Notes: generated from the letters alone by a model not told the origin. Shown: positions 52,215-61,376, numbered from the stretch's first letter. The stretch is 64,000 bases of DNA from Blastococcus saxobsidens DD2 (GCF_000284015.1 NC_016943.1:1033541-1097540), one strand, 5' to 3'. Numbers and translations are program-made.

Positions 52215-54005
52215 TCAGCCGGCGGGGGCGACCGGCAGCGTCATCGTGAAGGTCGTGCCCACGCCCTCGGTGCTCACCAGGTCCAGCGTCCCGCCGTGCG
52301 CGGTGGTGATCGCCTTGGTGATGGTCGACCCGAGGCCCACGCCGGGCACGGCGTTGCGCTGGGCGTTGGAGGACCGGAAGAACCGGGTGAACATCCGCCC
52401 CTGCTCGCCGGCGGGGATCCCCATGCCGGTGTCGGCGACCGAGAGCAGCGCCACCGGCACCGCGTCGGGGGTGCTGCCGTCGACGACCTCGCCGTCGGGC
52501 GACCGCCAGGCCGAGCGCAGGACGAGCTCGATCCGTCCACCGGCCGGCGTGAACTTCACCGCGTTCGAGACCAGGTTGTCGCAGGCCTGCCCCAGGCGGA
52601 CGGCGTCGCCGGAGACGACCAGTCCCTCGTCGGGCACGTCGACGACGATCTGCACCCCCGCGGTGGCCGCGGCCACCCGGGCGGTCTCCTCGGCCGCCCG
52701 CACCACGCCGGCGAGGTCGACCTCGGCCGGCTGCAGGGTGAAGCGGCCGCTCTCGACCTGGGCGGTGAAGAGCAGGTCGCCGACCAGCCGCAGCAGCCGC
52801 TGGGCGTTGCGCTCGACCGTGGACAGGTACTGCCGCTGCTCGTCGGTGAGCGGCTGGTCCTCGTCGTCCATGACCAGCTCGAGGTAGCCGAGGATCGAGC
52901 TGAGCGGCGTGCGCAGCTCGTGGCTGATCAGGCTGACGAACTGGTCCTTCATCCGTTCGGTGGCGCGCACCTCGGTCATGTCGGTGCCCACGAAGTTCCA
53001 GCCCGCGTGGGCGCCCCGGTCGTCCGAGCGCGGCGTGACGGCGACCGAGACGGTCCGGTGCCTCCCGTCGGCGGCGACGTAGGTCCAGTCGCGGACGTCG
53101 CTGCCGTTCTCCCGCGCGGCGTGCACCAGGACGTCGAGCCCGGTGGGTGACTCGCCGTCCTCCGCGGCCGCGGCGAGTTCCTGGGGGAGGTGGAAGTCGA
53201 GGATCGAGCGCGTCCGGACGACGTCCGGGCGCGGGACGCCGAGCATCTTCTCCGCACCGGGGTTCCAGACCCGGATGGTGCCGTCCCGGTCGGTCCCGAT
53301 GATGGACTGCTCGGTGACGGCGTCGATGACGCTGGTCATGGTCTGGGCGCGGGCGGCCAGGATCCGCGAGGCGCTGTCCAGCTCGTCGGCCCGGCTCTGC
53401 ACCTGGGCGAGCAGGGTGGCCTGCTCGCGCTGCAACCGTGTGATGACCTGCGCCTGCGCGACCGCCCGGCGGGTGTTCGCGTTGACCGCGACGCTGCCGG
53501 CGGCGACGGCCAGCGGACCGAGCACCAGCGCGCCGGGCAGGACGGCGGACGCGGCGAACGGCACGTCGAGCAGCTGCGGAACGAGGAGCACGGCCGTGGT
53601 CCCGGCCACGGCGATCGGGACGCCGCGGCGGCGCGGGTGGGTCGACAGCGCCCACACCGGGCTGAGGAGGAGGAACAGCGTCGTCGGGGACCCGGTGCCG
53701 GCGTAGAGCAGGCCGGTGGCGGCCACGTGGGCGACCGGGACGGCCAGGGAGCCGAGCGCGGGAGCCGACGGTCGGGCGACCCAGTCCACCGCCAGGGCGG
53801 CGAACGCGAGGGCGAGCCCGGTGCGCACCAGCGAGCTGTCACCCACCGGCAGGGAGCCGGCCAGCAGCAGCACGGTCGCCATGGCGATCACGACCGTGCC
53901 GGCCAGCGGTGCGCCGGCGGCGGCCCGCCGGACGCGGTGGGCGAGGAGCCGGTGGCGCGGGCGGGGCCGTGCAGCTGTCGGGCGGTCGAGGACGGCGATC
54001 GTCAT
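52215..54005 (-). CDS. Membrane-bound PAS sensor histidine kinase
   Basis: The protein has 596 residues. It has six or so N-terminal membrane helices (about 30-185), a coiled coil, a PAS domain (about 220-345, TDRDGTIRVWNPGAEKML), a HisKA domain with FVSLISHELRTPLSSILGYL (phosphoacceptor His) and an HATPase domain (CDNLVSNAVKFTPAGG, VADTGMGIPAG, PGVGLGSTITKAI). It should autophosphorylate and signal to the receiver protein whose stop overlaps its start as ATGA. The longer frame upstream to 54308 is a shadow. Confidence 0.93.
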   Translation of the reverse strand: MTIAVLDRPTAARPRPRHRLLAHRVRRAAAGAPLAGTVVIAMATVLLLAGSLPVGDSSLVRTGLALAFAALAVDWVARPSAPALGSLAVPVAHVAATGLLYAGTGSPTTLFLLLSPVWALSTHPRRRGVPIAVAGTTAVLLVPQLLDVPFAASAVLPGALVLGPLAVAAGSVAVNANTRRAVAQAQVITRLQREQATLLAQVQSRADELDSASRILAARAQTMTSVIDAVTEQSIIGTDRDGTIRVWNPGAEKMLGVPRPDVVRTRSILDFHLPQELAAAAEDGESPTGLDVLVHAARENGSDVRDWTYVAADGRHRTVSVAVTPRSDDRGAHAGWNFVGTDMTEVRATERMKDQFVSLISHELRTPLSSILGYLELVMDDEDQPLTDEQRQYLSTVERNAQRLLRLVGDLLFTAQVESGRFTLQPAEVDLAGVVRAAEETARVAAATAGVQIVVDVPDEGLVVSGDAVRLGQACDNLVSNAVKFTPAGGRIELVLRSAWRSPDGEVVDGSTPDAVPVALLSVADTGMGIPAGEQGRMFTRFFRSSNAQRNAVPGVGLGSTITKAITTAHGGTLDLVSTEGVGTTFTMTLPVAPAG

Positions 54006-54442
54006 GCCACCGGCTGCCGCACGGTGAGGGCCCGCACCTGCCGCACCAGACCGGCCACGGTGAACGGCTTGGCCAGGTAGGCGTCCGCGCCGGCGGACAG
54101 ACCGCGGGCCACCTCGTCGGGCGAGGCGCCCGCGGACAGCAGGAGAATACGGATGCCGGCGGTCGCCGGGTCCTCGCGCAGGGCGGCGCACACCTCCAGG
54201 CCGGTCGCGCCCGGCATGAAGACGTCGAGGACGACGAGGCCGGGCAGCTCGGCCCGTGCCGCAGCCAGGGCCGCGGTGCCGTCGGAGGCGGACGCGACGA
54301 CCTCGCACCCGGCCTTGCGGACGGCGAGGGACACCAGCTGGCGGATGTCGTCCTCGTCGTCGGCCACCAGCACCCGGGTTCTCCCGGTCAGGCCGGCCGC
54401 GGCCGGCCGGCCGCCGCCGGGGGAGTGCAGGGCCGGGTCCAC
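54002..54442 (-). CDS. Single-domain response regulator
   Basis: The protein has 146 residues from GTG 54442. One receiver domain is present: VLVADDEDDIRQLVSLAVRK, LVVLDVFMPGATGLEV (phosphoacceptor Asp), AKPFTVAGLVRQ. There is no output domain. It is coupled to the kinase gene and precedes it. An HPt or output partner must be elsewhere. Confidence 0.88.
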   Translation of the reverse strand: MDPALHSPGGGRPAAAGLTGRTRVLVADDEDDIRQLVSLAVRKAGCEVVASASDGTAALAAARAELPGLVVLDVFMPGATGLEVCAALREDPATAGIRILLLSAGASPDEVARGLSAGADAYLAKPFTVAGLVRQVRALTVRQPVA

Positions 54443-54586
54443 GTGGGCTCCCGTCGGTCGTGGTCCCGCACCGCTGGTACAGGGCCGATGGCGTCGTCCT
54501 GGGGAGGAACGGCGCGTCGACGAGGTGCCTGCAGCGGGGGCCGCGGGCGGCTCACCCGTTCGGGTGGGAGCGCACCCGGACAGCAC

Positions 54587-54618
54587 TGCGCCCCGCCGGG
54601 AGGACCCGGCGGGGCGCA
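54587..54618. terminator. Hairpin terminator
   Basis: TGCGCCCCGCCGGG and CCCGGCGGGGCGCA form a perfect 14-bp stem with loop AGGA. It follows the stress operon (ending at 54648, minus strand). A smaller hairpin CACCCG-TT-CGGGTG lies at 54553. Confidence 0.85.
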
Positions 54619-54647
54619 GGCGAAGGGGCGGGACGGACCCGCCGGTG

Positions 54648-55334
54648 TCAGGAGCTGGACTTGCTCTGCACCGTCTCCTTGGACTGCTGGGCCTGACCCT
54701 GCACCGACTGCTTGGACTGCTGGGCCTGACCCTGCACGTCCTGAGCCGCGGACTGGCCTTCCTGCTTGACGGTGTCGGCCGCGCCCTGAGCGGTGGACTT
54801 GACCTCCTCCATCGCGTGCTGAGCGGCCGGCTTGAGCTGCTCGCCCATCTCCTGGGCCGCCTGCTTGGCCGGCTCGAGCAGCTCGTCCTTGTGCTCGCGC
54901 AGGGCCGACTCGGCCTGCTGCGCCAGCTGCTGCTCCTTCTGCGAGGCAGGCAGGAGGCTGGACACGAGCCAGCCCACACCGAAGGCGATCAGCCCGGCGG
55001 CCAGGGGGTTGCCCTGGGCCTGCTGGGTGAGCTGCTGGGGCACCTGCTGGACCGAGTCCTTGGCGTGGGCCGCCCTGTCCTGCATGGACCCCGCGGAGTC
55101 CGATGCACTGCCCTGGGCGTGGTGCACCTTGTCCTGCGCGGTGGACATGGTGTCGTGGGCGGAGCCCATCACCTTGTCCTTCAGGCCGCTCACGCGACCC
55201 TTGGCCGCGGTCACCCGACGGTCCATGACGCGGGACGGGTTGACCTTCTCGTTGAGGGCGTCGACGTCGTAGCTGAGTTCGCGCCGGGTGTCCTCGATCT
55301 GCCGCCGGATGACGTCCGGGTCACTGCTGGTCAT
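54648..55334 (-). CDS. DUF3618 domain protein with Gln/Ala-rich helical tail
   Basis: The protein has 228 residues. The N-terminal DUF3618 motif is DPDVIRRQIEDTRRELSYDV. A long helical stretch, one membrane segment (NPLAAGLIAFGVGWLVSSLL, about 113-132) and a tail of repeated A-Q-x-x-K units (GQAQQSKQSVQGQAQQSKET) follow, like LEA or YtjA-type stress proteins. It is the last gene of a three-gene operon with holin-like and coiled-coil membrane proteins. The likely role is envelope protection under desiccation stress (inference). Confidence 0.85.
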   Translation of the reverse strand: MTSSDPDVIRRQIEDTRRELSYDVDALNEKVNPSRVMDRRVTAAKGRVSGLKDKVMGSAHDTMSTAQDKVHHAQGSASDSAGSMQDRAAHAKDSVQQVPQQLTQQAQGNPLAAGLIAFGVGWLVSSLLPASQKEQQLAQQAESALREHKDELLEPAKQAAQEMGEQLKPAAQHAMEEVKSTAQGAADTVKQEGQSAAQDVQGQAQQSKQSVQGQAQQSKETVQSKSSS

Positions 55335-55378
55335 TGGTATCGGCTCCTGCCGTTCAAGAGACCTCAGCGGTCTGCTGG

Positions 55379-55933
55379 TCAGTTGGGCTTCAGGGCGCCG
55401 GGCACCTGCTGCAGGGTGTCCACGGTGCGCTCCGGCTTGGGGTTCACCTGCTGGAACTTCTTGCGGCCCATCACGAAGGCCACGGCGCCGACGATCCCCC
55501 AGAGGACGGCGACGATGAGCCCTGCCCAGCCGGCGGGGATGGCGCTGGCCAGCGCCCACATGAGGGCGAGGGAGAGGAAGAGCGCCACCATGTAGCCGGC
55601 GAAGCCGGCGGCGCCGAACATGCCGGCGCCCTGCCCGGCCTTCTTGGCCTCGACCTTGAGCTCGACCTTCGCGAGCTCGAGTTCCTGGCGCATCAGCGTG
55701 GAGAGGTCCTTGGTGACCTCACCGATGAGCGCGCCGACCGAGACGCCCCCGATGTCGGGGTCCCCGCTGGGGGTGGTCGGCGTTCCGCGGTCACCGCTGT
55801 AGGCCTGGCTGCCCTGGGAGTAGTCGGCCGCGTAGTTCTGCGGCGTCGGCTCGGCGTAGCCCTGGGGCGTCGGCTCGGCGTAGCCCTGCGGCGTCGCCCC
55901 TGCGGGCGTGGCCCCGGAGTAGGGGGTGCTCAT
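55379..55933 (-). CDS. Phage holin family (DUF1469-like) membrane protein
   Basis: The protein has 184 residues. Its N-terminal 60 residues contain a tandem repeat of G-Y-A-E-P-T-P-Q, followed by VSVGALIGEVTKDLSTLMRQ and ELELAKVELKVEAKKAG, the signature of the actinobacterial holin 3_6 family. Two membrane helices follow (about 108-130, 135-155). These proteins are not phage lysis proteins but common envelope proteins next to DUF3618 genes. The start is one base from the upstream stop. Confidence 0.85.
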   Translation of the reverse strand: MSTPYSGATPAGATPQGYAEPTPQGYAEPTPQNYAADYSQGSQAYSGDRGTPTTPSGDPDIGGVSVGALIGEVTKDLSTLMRQELELAKVELKVEAKKAGQGAGMFGAAGFAGYMVALFLSLALMWALASAIPAGWAGLIVAVLWGIVGAVAFVMGRKKFQQVNPKPERTVDTLQQVPGALKPN

Positions 55934-55934
55934 G

Positions 55935-56777
55935 TCAGGCCACCCCACCGGGCCGACGGGCCGGGTTGTCCCAGCCGGCGGGCGTCGCCGGAGGCGCCGC
56001 GGCACCTGCCGGAGGCGCCGCGGCACCTGCCGGGGGCATCGCGGCACCTGCCGGGGGCACCGTGCCGTACGGCGGCGGGGGGAGCGGGGCGCCGGTGCCG
56101 GTGGGCACGCCGGTGGTCGCGGCCGAGTAGTCGGAGTACGTCGGCGCGGGGTCGACGTAGTTCGTCGGCGTGCCCTGGTAGCCGTGGTTGCCGCTGCCCG
56201 AATCGCTGTGCGCGGCCTTGACCCCGCTGGTCATCCGGCCGGCCGCGATACCCGCGACGGCGGCACCCAGGAGGAACATGCCGGGCTTGCGGCGGGCGAA
56301 GCGGCGGACCTCGTCCAGCAGCTCGGCGGGCTCCTTGTTCTGCAGCATCGAGGCGAAGCTCTCGACCGAGCCGGACGCCTGCTGGAGCAGGTCGCGGACC
56401 GGGCCGGGGGCGCCCTCGCTGCTGCCGTCGGCCAGCCCGCGCATCTGCTGGGCGATGGAGTTCAGGCCCTCCGCCGCCTTCTGCTGCTGGCCGACCGCCT
56501 GGTCCTTGAGCTGGGAGCGGCCCTGGTCGACCAGGTCCTTGGCCTGCCGCTGCGTCTCTCCGGCGACCTGCTTGGCCTGGTCGGTGGCGGTCGAGGCGAC
56601 CTGGCTGCCGGCCTGGCTGGCGGTCTGCCCGACGTTGCGGGCCTCGTCCTTGGCGACGTCCCTGGTGTGCCTGGCCTCGTCCTTGGCGGCGTCCTTGGTC
56701 GACGGGCTCTCGGTCGTGGTGGTGCCCGTCGTGGCCGGAACGGGCGGCGGGAACGGGGCATCGATGGAGTGAGTCAT
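55935..56777 (-). CDS. Coiled-coil membrane-associated protein, LEA-like (280 aa)
   Basis: The N-terminal half has repeated helical units (KDAAKDEARHTRDVAKDEAR, then QVAGETQRQAKDLVDQG), reminiscent of LEA proteins and apolipoproteins. A hydrophobic segment follows (about 170-185, MFLLGAAVAGIAAG). The C-terminus is low-complexity with four P-P-A-G-A-A units. The ATG at 56777 follows GAGGAGGACCG. It is the first gene of the operon with the holin-like and DUF3618 proteins. Confidence 0.82.
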   Translation of the reverse strand: MTHSIDAPFPPPVPATTGTTTTESPSTKDAAKDEARHTRDVAKDEARNVGQTASQAGSQVASTATDQAKQVAGETQRQAKDLVDQGRSQLKDQAVGQQQKAAEGLNSIAQQMRGLADGSSEGAPGPVRDLLQQASGSVESFASMLQNKEPAELLDEVRRFARRKPGMFLLGAAVAGIAAGRMTSGVKAAHSDSGSGNHGYQGTPTNYVDPAPTYSDYSAATTGVPTGTGAPLPPPPYGTVPPAGAAMPPAGAAAPPAGAAAPPATPAGWDNPARRPGGVA

Positions 56778-57073
56778 CGGTCCTCCTCGGCATGCTTCGT
56801 GGTCGGTGGGAGCGCTACCCCACCGCGGTTCCGGCACACATCCGGGTAGGTTTCCCACCGGCCCGGGCGGCCGTCACGACGGTGGTCAGCGCCCTGGTGT
56901 CGGGCGGGAGAGCTGACGAAAGTCCACCCGGCGCGTCCATGCGTCTCGGGGCGGGATCGGGGTGGCAGGGAAGGGCAGTGCTGCGCGCTGCACCGTTCCG
57001 CTGCTGCTCCGGAGAGCCCCGTTCCGCGCAGCTGGGGTGGTACCCGCGCGATCGGGGTGATCAAACCGGAAGG
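56778..57073. other. Intergenic region upstream of the stress operon
   Basis: About 296 bp without a credible gene. TAGGTTTCCCACC and TTTCGTC motifs are present, but no promoter could be assigned with confidence. Confidence 0.3.
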
Positions 57074-57853
57074 TCAGCCCGCCCAGGGGAAGTGCGGCGG
57101 CCGCCGTTCGGCGAAGGCCGCGACACCCTCGGCCAGCTCCCCGGCGGCGATGGTCTCCCGGTAGCGGGCGGCGGCGTGGAGTTCGCCGTCACCACCGGCG
57201 GTGAGCGCGGCGAGGACCTCCTTGGTGGCGCGCTGGGTGAGTGCCGAGCGGGACACCAGGACGTCGGCGAACTCCCGCACCTCCGTCTCGAGCCGATCGG
57301 CCGGCGCCAGCCGGTCGACCAGGCCGGTGCGCAGGGCGTCGCCGGCGTCGATCAGCTCGCCGCTGTAGAGCAGGTACTTCGTCGTCGCCGGGCCGACCAG
57401 GTCCAGCAGCGCCTTGGTGGACGCGGGTGTGTAGACGATGCCGACCTTGGCCGGGGTGATCCCGAACGTCGCGGTCGGATCGGCGAACCGCAGGTCGCAG
57501 CAGGTGGCCAGCTCGACACCGCCGCCGATGCAGTGACCGCGGATCATCGCCACGGTGGGCTTCGGGAAGTTCCGGAGGGCGGCCTGCGCGGCGAGGTTGC
57601 GCCGTCGGACGTCGGCCATCGGGTCGGCAGGGTCCTCGCCGCGGAGCAGGTCGGAGATGTCGGCCCCCGCGCAGAAGCAGGGGCCGGCGCCGGTCACCAG
57701 GAGGACCCGCACCGCGGGATCGGTGGCGAGCGGGGCGAGGACGCCGGGCAGCGCCGCCCACATGCCCATGGTCATGGCGTTGCGCTTCTCGGGTCGGTCG
57801 ATGGTCAGGACGGCGATCGGGCCGTCCACGGTCACGGGCAGGTGGTCGGCCAT
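57074..57853 (-). CDS. Enoyl-CoA hydratase/isomerase family protein
   Basis: The protein has 259 residues. The crotonase fold shows PEKRNAMTMGMW, the oxyanion-hole segment CFCAGADISDLLRG, and RGHCIGGGVELATCCDLRFA, with a TPAKVGIVYTPAS segment. Of the two catalytic Glu positions, the one in GVELA is present while the second appears as Tyr or Thr near GIVYTPAS, so the exact reaction is uncertain. The ATG at 57853 is used; the frame extending upstream to 58495 is a shadow of the nitroreductase gene. Confidence 0.9.
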   Translation of the reverse strand: MADHLPVTVDGPIAVLTIDRPEKRNAMTMGMWAALPGVLAPLATDPAVRVLLVTGAGPCFCAGADISDLLRGEDPADPMADVRRRNLAAQAALRNFPKPTVAMIRGHCIGGGVELATCCDLRFADPTATFGITPAKVGIVYTPASTKALLDLVGPATTKYLLYSGELIDAGDALRTGLVDRLAPADRLETEVREFADVLVSRSALTQRATKEVLAALTAGGDGELHAAARYRETIAAGELAEGVAAFAERRPPHFPWAG

Positions 57854-58033
57854 CTCATCCCAGGTCGTCGGTGGCGAAGGGTTCGCAGCGCCGAGGGCTC
57901 CGGTCGCGTAGCCGGTCCGGAACCACGGCTGGCGCCGCTCCGACGTGCCCGTGCGTGACCGTGCCACCGGACGGGGGCGCCCGCGACTCCGGTCGCCGCG
58001 CGGGGGCGTCCGCCCGGTCCTAGATTCGGGGGC

Positions 58034-58477
58034 ATGCCGCTGGAGGGGAAGTACGAGCCGAGTCCGCAGCAGTGGGTCCGGGATCAGGTCGAGCGCTACG
58101 AGGCGACCGGCGGCCGCGAGGCGAACACGCTGCGGGACACCGGTCTGCCGGTGGCCGTCTTCAGCACCCGCGGCGCCACGAGCGGCAAGGTTCGCAAGCA
58201 GCCGCTGATGCGGGTGGAGCACGACGGCGTCTACGCGATGGTCGCCTCGAAGGGCGGTGCACCGACCGATCCGGCCTGGGTGGCCAACCTGCGCGCGCAC
58301 CCGGACCAGGTCACGGTGCAGGACGGCCCCGAGCCGTGGGACGGCGTGGCCCGCGAGATCTCCGGTGCCGAGCGGGACGAGTGGTGGCAGCGGGCCGTCG
58401 CCGCCTACCCGCCCTACGCCGAGTACCAGGAGAAGACCGGGCGGCAGATCCCGGTTTTCCTCGTCGAGCGCCGCTGA
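58034..58477 (+). CDS. Deazaflavin (F420)-dependent nitroreductase family protein
   Basis: The protein has 147 residues. It matches the Ddn family: FSTRGATSGKVRKQPLMRVE, VASKGGAPTDPAWVANLRAH and PPYAEYQEKTGRQIPVFLVE. Members bind coenzyme F420 and reduce quinones or nitro compounds, which fits an actinobacterial host. The ATG at 58034 begins MPLEGKYEPSPQQWV, the usual N-terminus. It is divergent from the enoyl-CoA hydratase gene. Confidence 0.93.
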   Translation: MPLEGKYEPSPQQWVRDQVERYEATGGREANTLRDTGLPVAVFSTRGATSGKVRKQPLMRVEHDGVYAMVASKGGAPTDPAWVANLRAHPDQVTVQDGPEPWDGVAREISGAERDEWWQRAVAAYPPYAEYQEKTGRQIPVFLVERR

Positions 58478-58498
58478 CTCCCGCGCGGAGGCCACGGG

Positions 58499-59569
58499 TC
58501 ACGGCAGCGCGGCGGCCAGGCGCGGGACGGCCGCGGCCAGCTCGTCGTCCCAGGTGGTGAAGGGCTCCGCCTGCACGGTGCGGGACGCACCTCGCCCGGC
58601 GAACCGCCAGGTACCGGTGATCCGGCCGTCCACCACCACGGTGGGTTGGAAGACGCCGTTGCCGCCCGGCACGATCCGGTCGGCGAACGCGGGGTCGAGG
58701 GCGGCCTCCCGGTTCCCGTAGCCCAGGACGAACTCGTCGAAGCCGGGCAGCAGCAGCGGCTCCCGTGCCTGCTCCCGGTGCGCGGCGTACCGGTCCGGCG
58801 TCTCCGGGTCGAGGAAGTACTCGGTGCCGTCGACCTGCAGGCAGGCGAGCTCGTCGCGGACGACCGCGATCCCGGCGCGCACGTCCCGCACCGTGCTGCC
58901 GGCCCAGCGGACCAGGTCGCGGACGGTGGCCGGGCCGTGCCCGCGGAAGTAGCGGAGCGCCAGCTCGGCCAGCGCGTCGTCCCTGGTCGGCCGGCGGGGC
59001 TCCCGCACCCATTCGTCGAGGAGCACGAACAGCTGGTCGCCGTTCGCAGTGGGGCCGAGGCACAGGGTGCCGGTCTGGGCCAGGAACCAGAGCAGGTGGT
59101 ACCCGCGCTGACCGGAGATGTCGACCCCGCCCTCCTCGAGCGCCGCCAGGAGTTCGGCGCGGGCGAGCCGCCGCCCACCGGAGAGGGCCGCGACGGCGAG
59201 CTCGCGGGCGCGTTCGGCATCGGCCTCGGTGAGGCCCAGGTTCGCCCGCCGGCCGGCCAGCCCCGCCATGGCGCGCGGTCCGAGCAGCTCGAGCAGCCAG
59301 GGGAGGTCCTCGGCGGCGACCAGGTGCAGCGTGCCGCGCATGGGCCACGACCGCACGACCGCGCCGGCGTCCAGGGCGGCCAGCACGTCCTCCCGCCGTC
59401 GGCCGGCGGTGCGCAGGGCGACCGAGGTGACCGCACCGGGGAAGTCCTGCCCCTGGAGGGCGGTCATCCGGCGCACCGCGGCAGGGACGTCGTCGGCGGC
59501 CGGGCCGGCGAGCCGCTGGGCCACCAGCCGCATCGGGGCGATGTCGCGCAGGGTCGTCACGCCGGCCAC
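58499..59569 (-). CDS. Winged-helix DNA glycosylase-like protein (AlkZ/HTH_42 family)
   Basis: The protein has 356 residues. The N-terminus contains ALQGQDFPGAV, the Q-x-Q motif catalytic in AlkZ-type glycosylases that unhook interstrand crosslinks. RSWPMRGTLHLVAAEDLPWL and LLLPGFDEFVLGYGNREAAL are further conserved blocks, and the whole length matches the family. Activity on alkylated bases is a family-based expectation. It lies convergent with the nitroreductase gene, 21 bases apart. Confidence 0.9.
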   Translation of the reverse strand: MAGVTTLRDIAPMRLVAQRLAGPAADDVPAAVRRMTALQGQDFPGAVTSVALRTAGRRREDVLAALDAGAVVRSWPMRGTLHLVAAEDLPWLLELLGPRAMAGLAGRRANLGLTEADAERARELAVAALSGGRRLARAELLAALEEGGVDISGQRGYHLLWFLAQTGTLCLGPTANGDQLFVLLDEWVREPRRPTRDDALAELALRYFRGHGPATVRDLVRWAGSTVRDVRAGIAVVRDELACLQVDGTEYFLDPETPDRYAAHREQAREPLLLPGFDEFVLGYGNREAALDPAFADRIVPGGNGVFQPTVVVDGRITGTWRFAGRGASRTVQAEPFTTWDDELAAAVPRLAAALP

Positions 59570-59592
59570 CGTCCCAGGTGGGAGGAACAGGT

Positions 59593-59742
59593 TCAGCCCC
59601 TACCGCCGCCGCGGGCGCCGTTCGACCACCTCGACCGGCGGGGTGGCCGCGTGCCAGGCGCGCGAGCGACCGTGGCGATCCGGGTGATCAGCAGCCCGAT
59701 GGTGACGATGACGACGAGGGAGACGACGGCGATCAGCACCAC
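59593..59742 (-). CDS. Small single-helix membrane protein (49 aa)
   Basis: The sequence begins VVLIAVVSLVVIVTIGLLIT and continues with a basic tail rich in Arg. GGGGGAGG precedes tandem GTG codons. It may encode a small membrane peptide; short length keeps confidence low. Confidence 0.45.
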   Translation of the reverse strand: MVLIAVVSLVVIVTIGLLITRIATVARAPGTRPPRRSRWSNGARGGGRG

Positions 59743-59793
59743 CCTCCCCCCGCCCGATCGTCCACGGCGGGTCCGCGCTGCGACACTGGCGGT

Positions 59794-60372
59794 GTGCGGG
59801 CGGAGGACTGGGACCGGCGCTACGCCGAGCGGCCGCAGTGGTCGGCCGAGCCGAATGCGGTGGTCGCCGAGCTGCTCACCGGCCTGCCGCCGGGTACCGC
59901 CGTCGACCTCGCCGCCGGTGAGGGTCGGCACGCGCTGTGGCTCGCCGCGGCGGGGTGGCGCGTCACCGCCGTCGACTTCTCCGGGGCCGGCCTCGCCCGC
60001 GGCAGGCTGCGGCCCGGGGCCGAGCGGGTGGACTGGGTGACCGCCGACGTCACCGGCTGGACCGCTGCTCCCGGCACCCTCGACCTCGTCCTGGTCGCCT
60101 ACCTCCACCTGCCCGAGCCGGAGACCACCGACCTGCTGACCCGGGCGGTCGGCTGGCTGCGCCCCCGTGGCCGGCTGCTTGTCCTCGGCCACGACGTCGC
60201 CAACGTCGCCGAGGGGGTGGGTGGCCCTCAGGAGCCGGGCATCCTGCACAGCGTGGCGCGGCTGGACCCCGTCGCCCGGCTGCTCGACGTCGACCGGCTG
60301 GAGCAGGTGCGGCGCGAGACACCGGACGGTCCCGCGATCGACACCCTGCTCTGGGGACGGCGCCCGGGCTGA
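59794..60372 (+). CDS. SAM-dependent methyltransferase
   Basis: The protein has 192 residues. Class I Rossmann motifs are VDLAAGEGRHALWLAAAGW, VTAVDFSGAGLARGR and LDLVLVAYLHLP. The opening AEDWDRRYAERPQWSAEPN is typical of the TehB/thiopurine-like branch in actinobacteria. The substrate is unknown. The GTG at 59794 is probably leaderless, with GACACT just upstream. Confidence 0.9.
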   Translation: MRAEDWDRRYAERPQWSAEPNAVVAELLTGLPPGTAVDLAAGEGRHALWLAAAGWRVTAVDFSGAGLARGRLRPGAERVDWVTADVTGWTAAPGTLDLVLVAYLHLPEPETTDLLTRAVGWLRPRGRLLVLGHDVANVAEGVGGPQEPGILHSVARLDPVARLLDVDRLEQVRRETPDGPAIDTLLWGRRPG

Positions 60373-60402
60373 CCAGCACTGTCGGCCGGTAGCCTCGGCG
60401 GC

Positions 60403-60528
60403 GTGATGGGACTGGGTGGCACCGGAGGCCGGGACGCGGAGCGACGACGGCGTCTGGTCGCCGCGCTCATCGTCCTGGCCATGGTGCTGGCCGCCGGTGC
60501 GACGGTGCTCTCGATCGCGCTGGGCTGA
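60403..60528 (+). CDS. Small membrane protein (41 aa)
   Basis: The frame reads VMGLGGTGGRDAERRRRLVA, then one membrane helix (ALIVLAMVLAAGATVLSIAL). A TAGCCT -10-like box ends 7 bases before GTG 60403, so the mRNA may be leaderless; ATG 60406 is an alternative. Similar tiny proteins with the R-D-A-E-R-R-R-R motif are common in actinobacteria. It ends 11 bases before the DUF1801 gene and may be co-transcribed. Confidence 0.65.
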   Translation: MMGLGGTGGRDAERRRRLVAALIVLAMVLAAGATVLSIALG

Positions 60529-60539
60529 GGAGGCCGACG

Positions 60540-60971
60540 GTGTCGGAGACCGCCGGGATCGACGACTGGTTCGCGGCCGCCGGGCCACGGGAGCAGGAAC
60601 TGCGCCGGGCCGACGCCCTCGTGATGCTGGCCGCCCCGGACATCGACCGGAAGCTGGTGCCGATGGGCTCCGGCGCCATGCTCGGCTACGGGATGATGCC
60701 GTACCGGCCCAGGTCGGCGAAGGTGACGACCTCGTGGCCCCTGATCGCCCTCGCCGCGCAGAAACGGCACCTCTCCCTCTACGTGTGCGCCGTCGTCGAC
60801 GGGACGTACCTGCCGGAGGCCCGGGCCGGGAAGCTGGGCCGGGTGTCCTGCGGCAAGAGCTGCATCCGCTTCTCCTCGCTGGACGCCGTGGACACCGGGG
60901 AACTGAGCGCGCTCCTCCGCGACGCGGTCACGGCCACCCGCGCCGGTGGCAACGCCTTCGCTGCGTCGTAG
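60540..60971 (+). CDS. DUF1801 domain protein
   Basis: The protein has 143 residues and matches the YdhG/DUF1801 fold: LVPMGSGAMLGYGMMPYRPR, KRHLSLYVCAVVDG and LGRVSCGKSCIRFSSLDAVD. The family has no known biochemical role, though some relatives bind iron chaperones. The GTG at 60540 is used. Confidence 0.88.
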   Translation: MSETAGIDDWFAAAGPREQELRRADALVMLAAPDIDRKLVPMGSGAMLGYGMMPYRPRSAKVTTSWPLIALAAQKRHLSLYVCAVVDGTYLPEARAGKLGRVSCGKSCIRFSSLDAVDTGELSALLRDAVTATRAGGNAFAAS

Positions 60972-61076
60972 GCGGTCGGGCGTCCGGCGGGACGTAGGTC
61001 CCTGGTGCCCGCGGTTCCGGTACGACAACGTGTGGATCGCCACGCCAGTCGTACTTCCGAGACGTGAGGACCGTCC

Positions 61077-61337
61077 ATGACCCTGGCCGTCCCGCCCAGC
61101 GCCTCCGGCTCGACCCCGGAGCGCTCCGCCGACTCCTGCCGCGACGAGCAGGTCGATCCCTCGGTCGACCAGGCCGTCGACCGGTTGCGCGGGGAGTTCG
61201 CCGGCCGGGTGCGGCCGCAGCTGATCGTGCGGGTGGTGCGCGACTCCCGGCGCGATCTGGGTGGCTCACCGGTCGGGGCGCTGCCGGAGCTGGTGGAGCG
61301 GCTGGCGCGGTACCGCCTGGACCGGCAGATCGGCTGA
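61077..61337 (+). CDS. DUF3562-like three-helix protein (86 aa)
   Basis: The N-terminus is polar and variable; the C-terminal 55 residues (DQAVDRLRGEFAGRVRPQLI, then VRVVRDSRRDLGGSP) resemble three-helix bundle proteins. Function unknown. GAGGACCGTCC precedes the ATG. Confidence 0.7.
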   Translation: MTLAVPPSASGSTPERSADSCRDEQVDPSVDQAVDRLRGEFAGRVRPQLIVRVVRDSRRDLGGSPVGALPELVERLARYRLDRQIG

Positions 61338-61376
61338 CCCCGAGAACCCGGTTGCCCCGCCGGGCAGGATGACGGC

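Noticed and set aside
55379-55933. Phage lysis holin or prophage
   Set aside because: The family name is misleading; the gene is in a core stress/envelope operon with no phage genes nearby.
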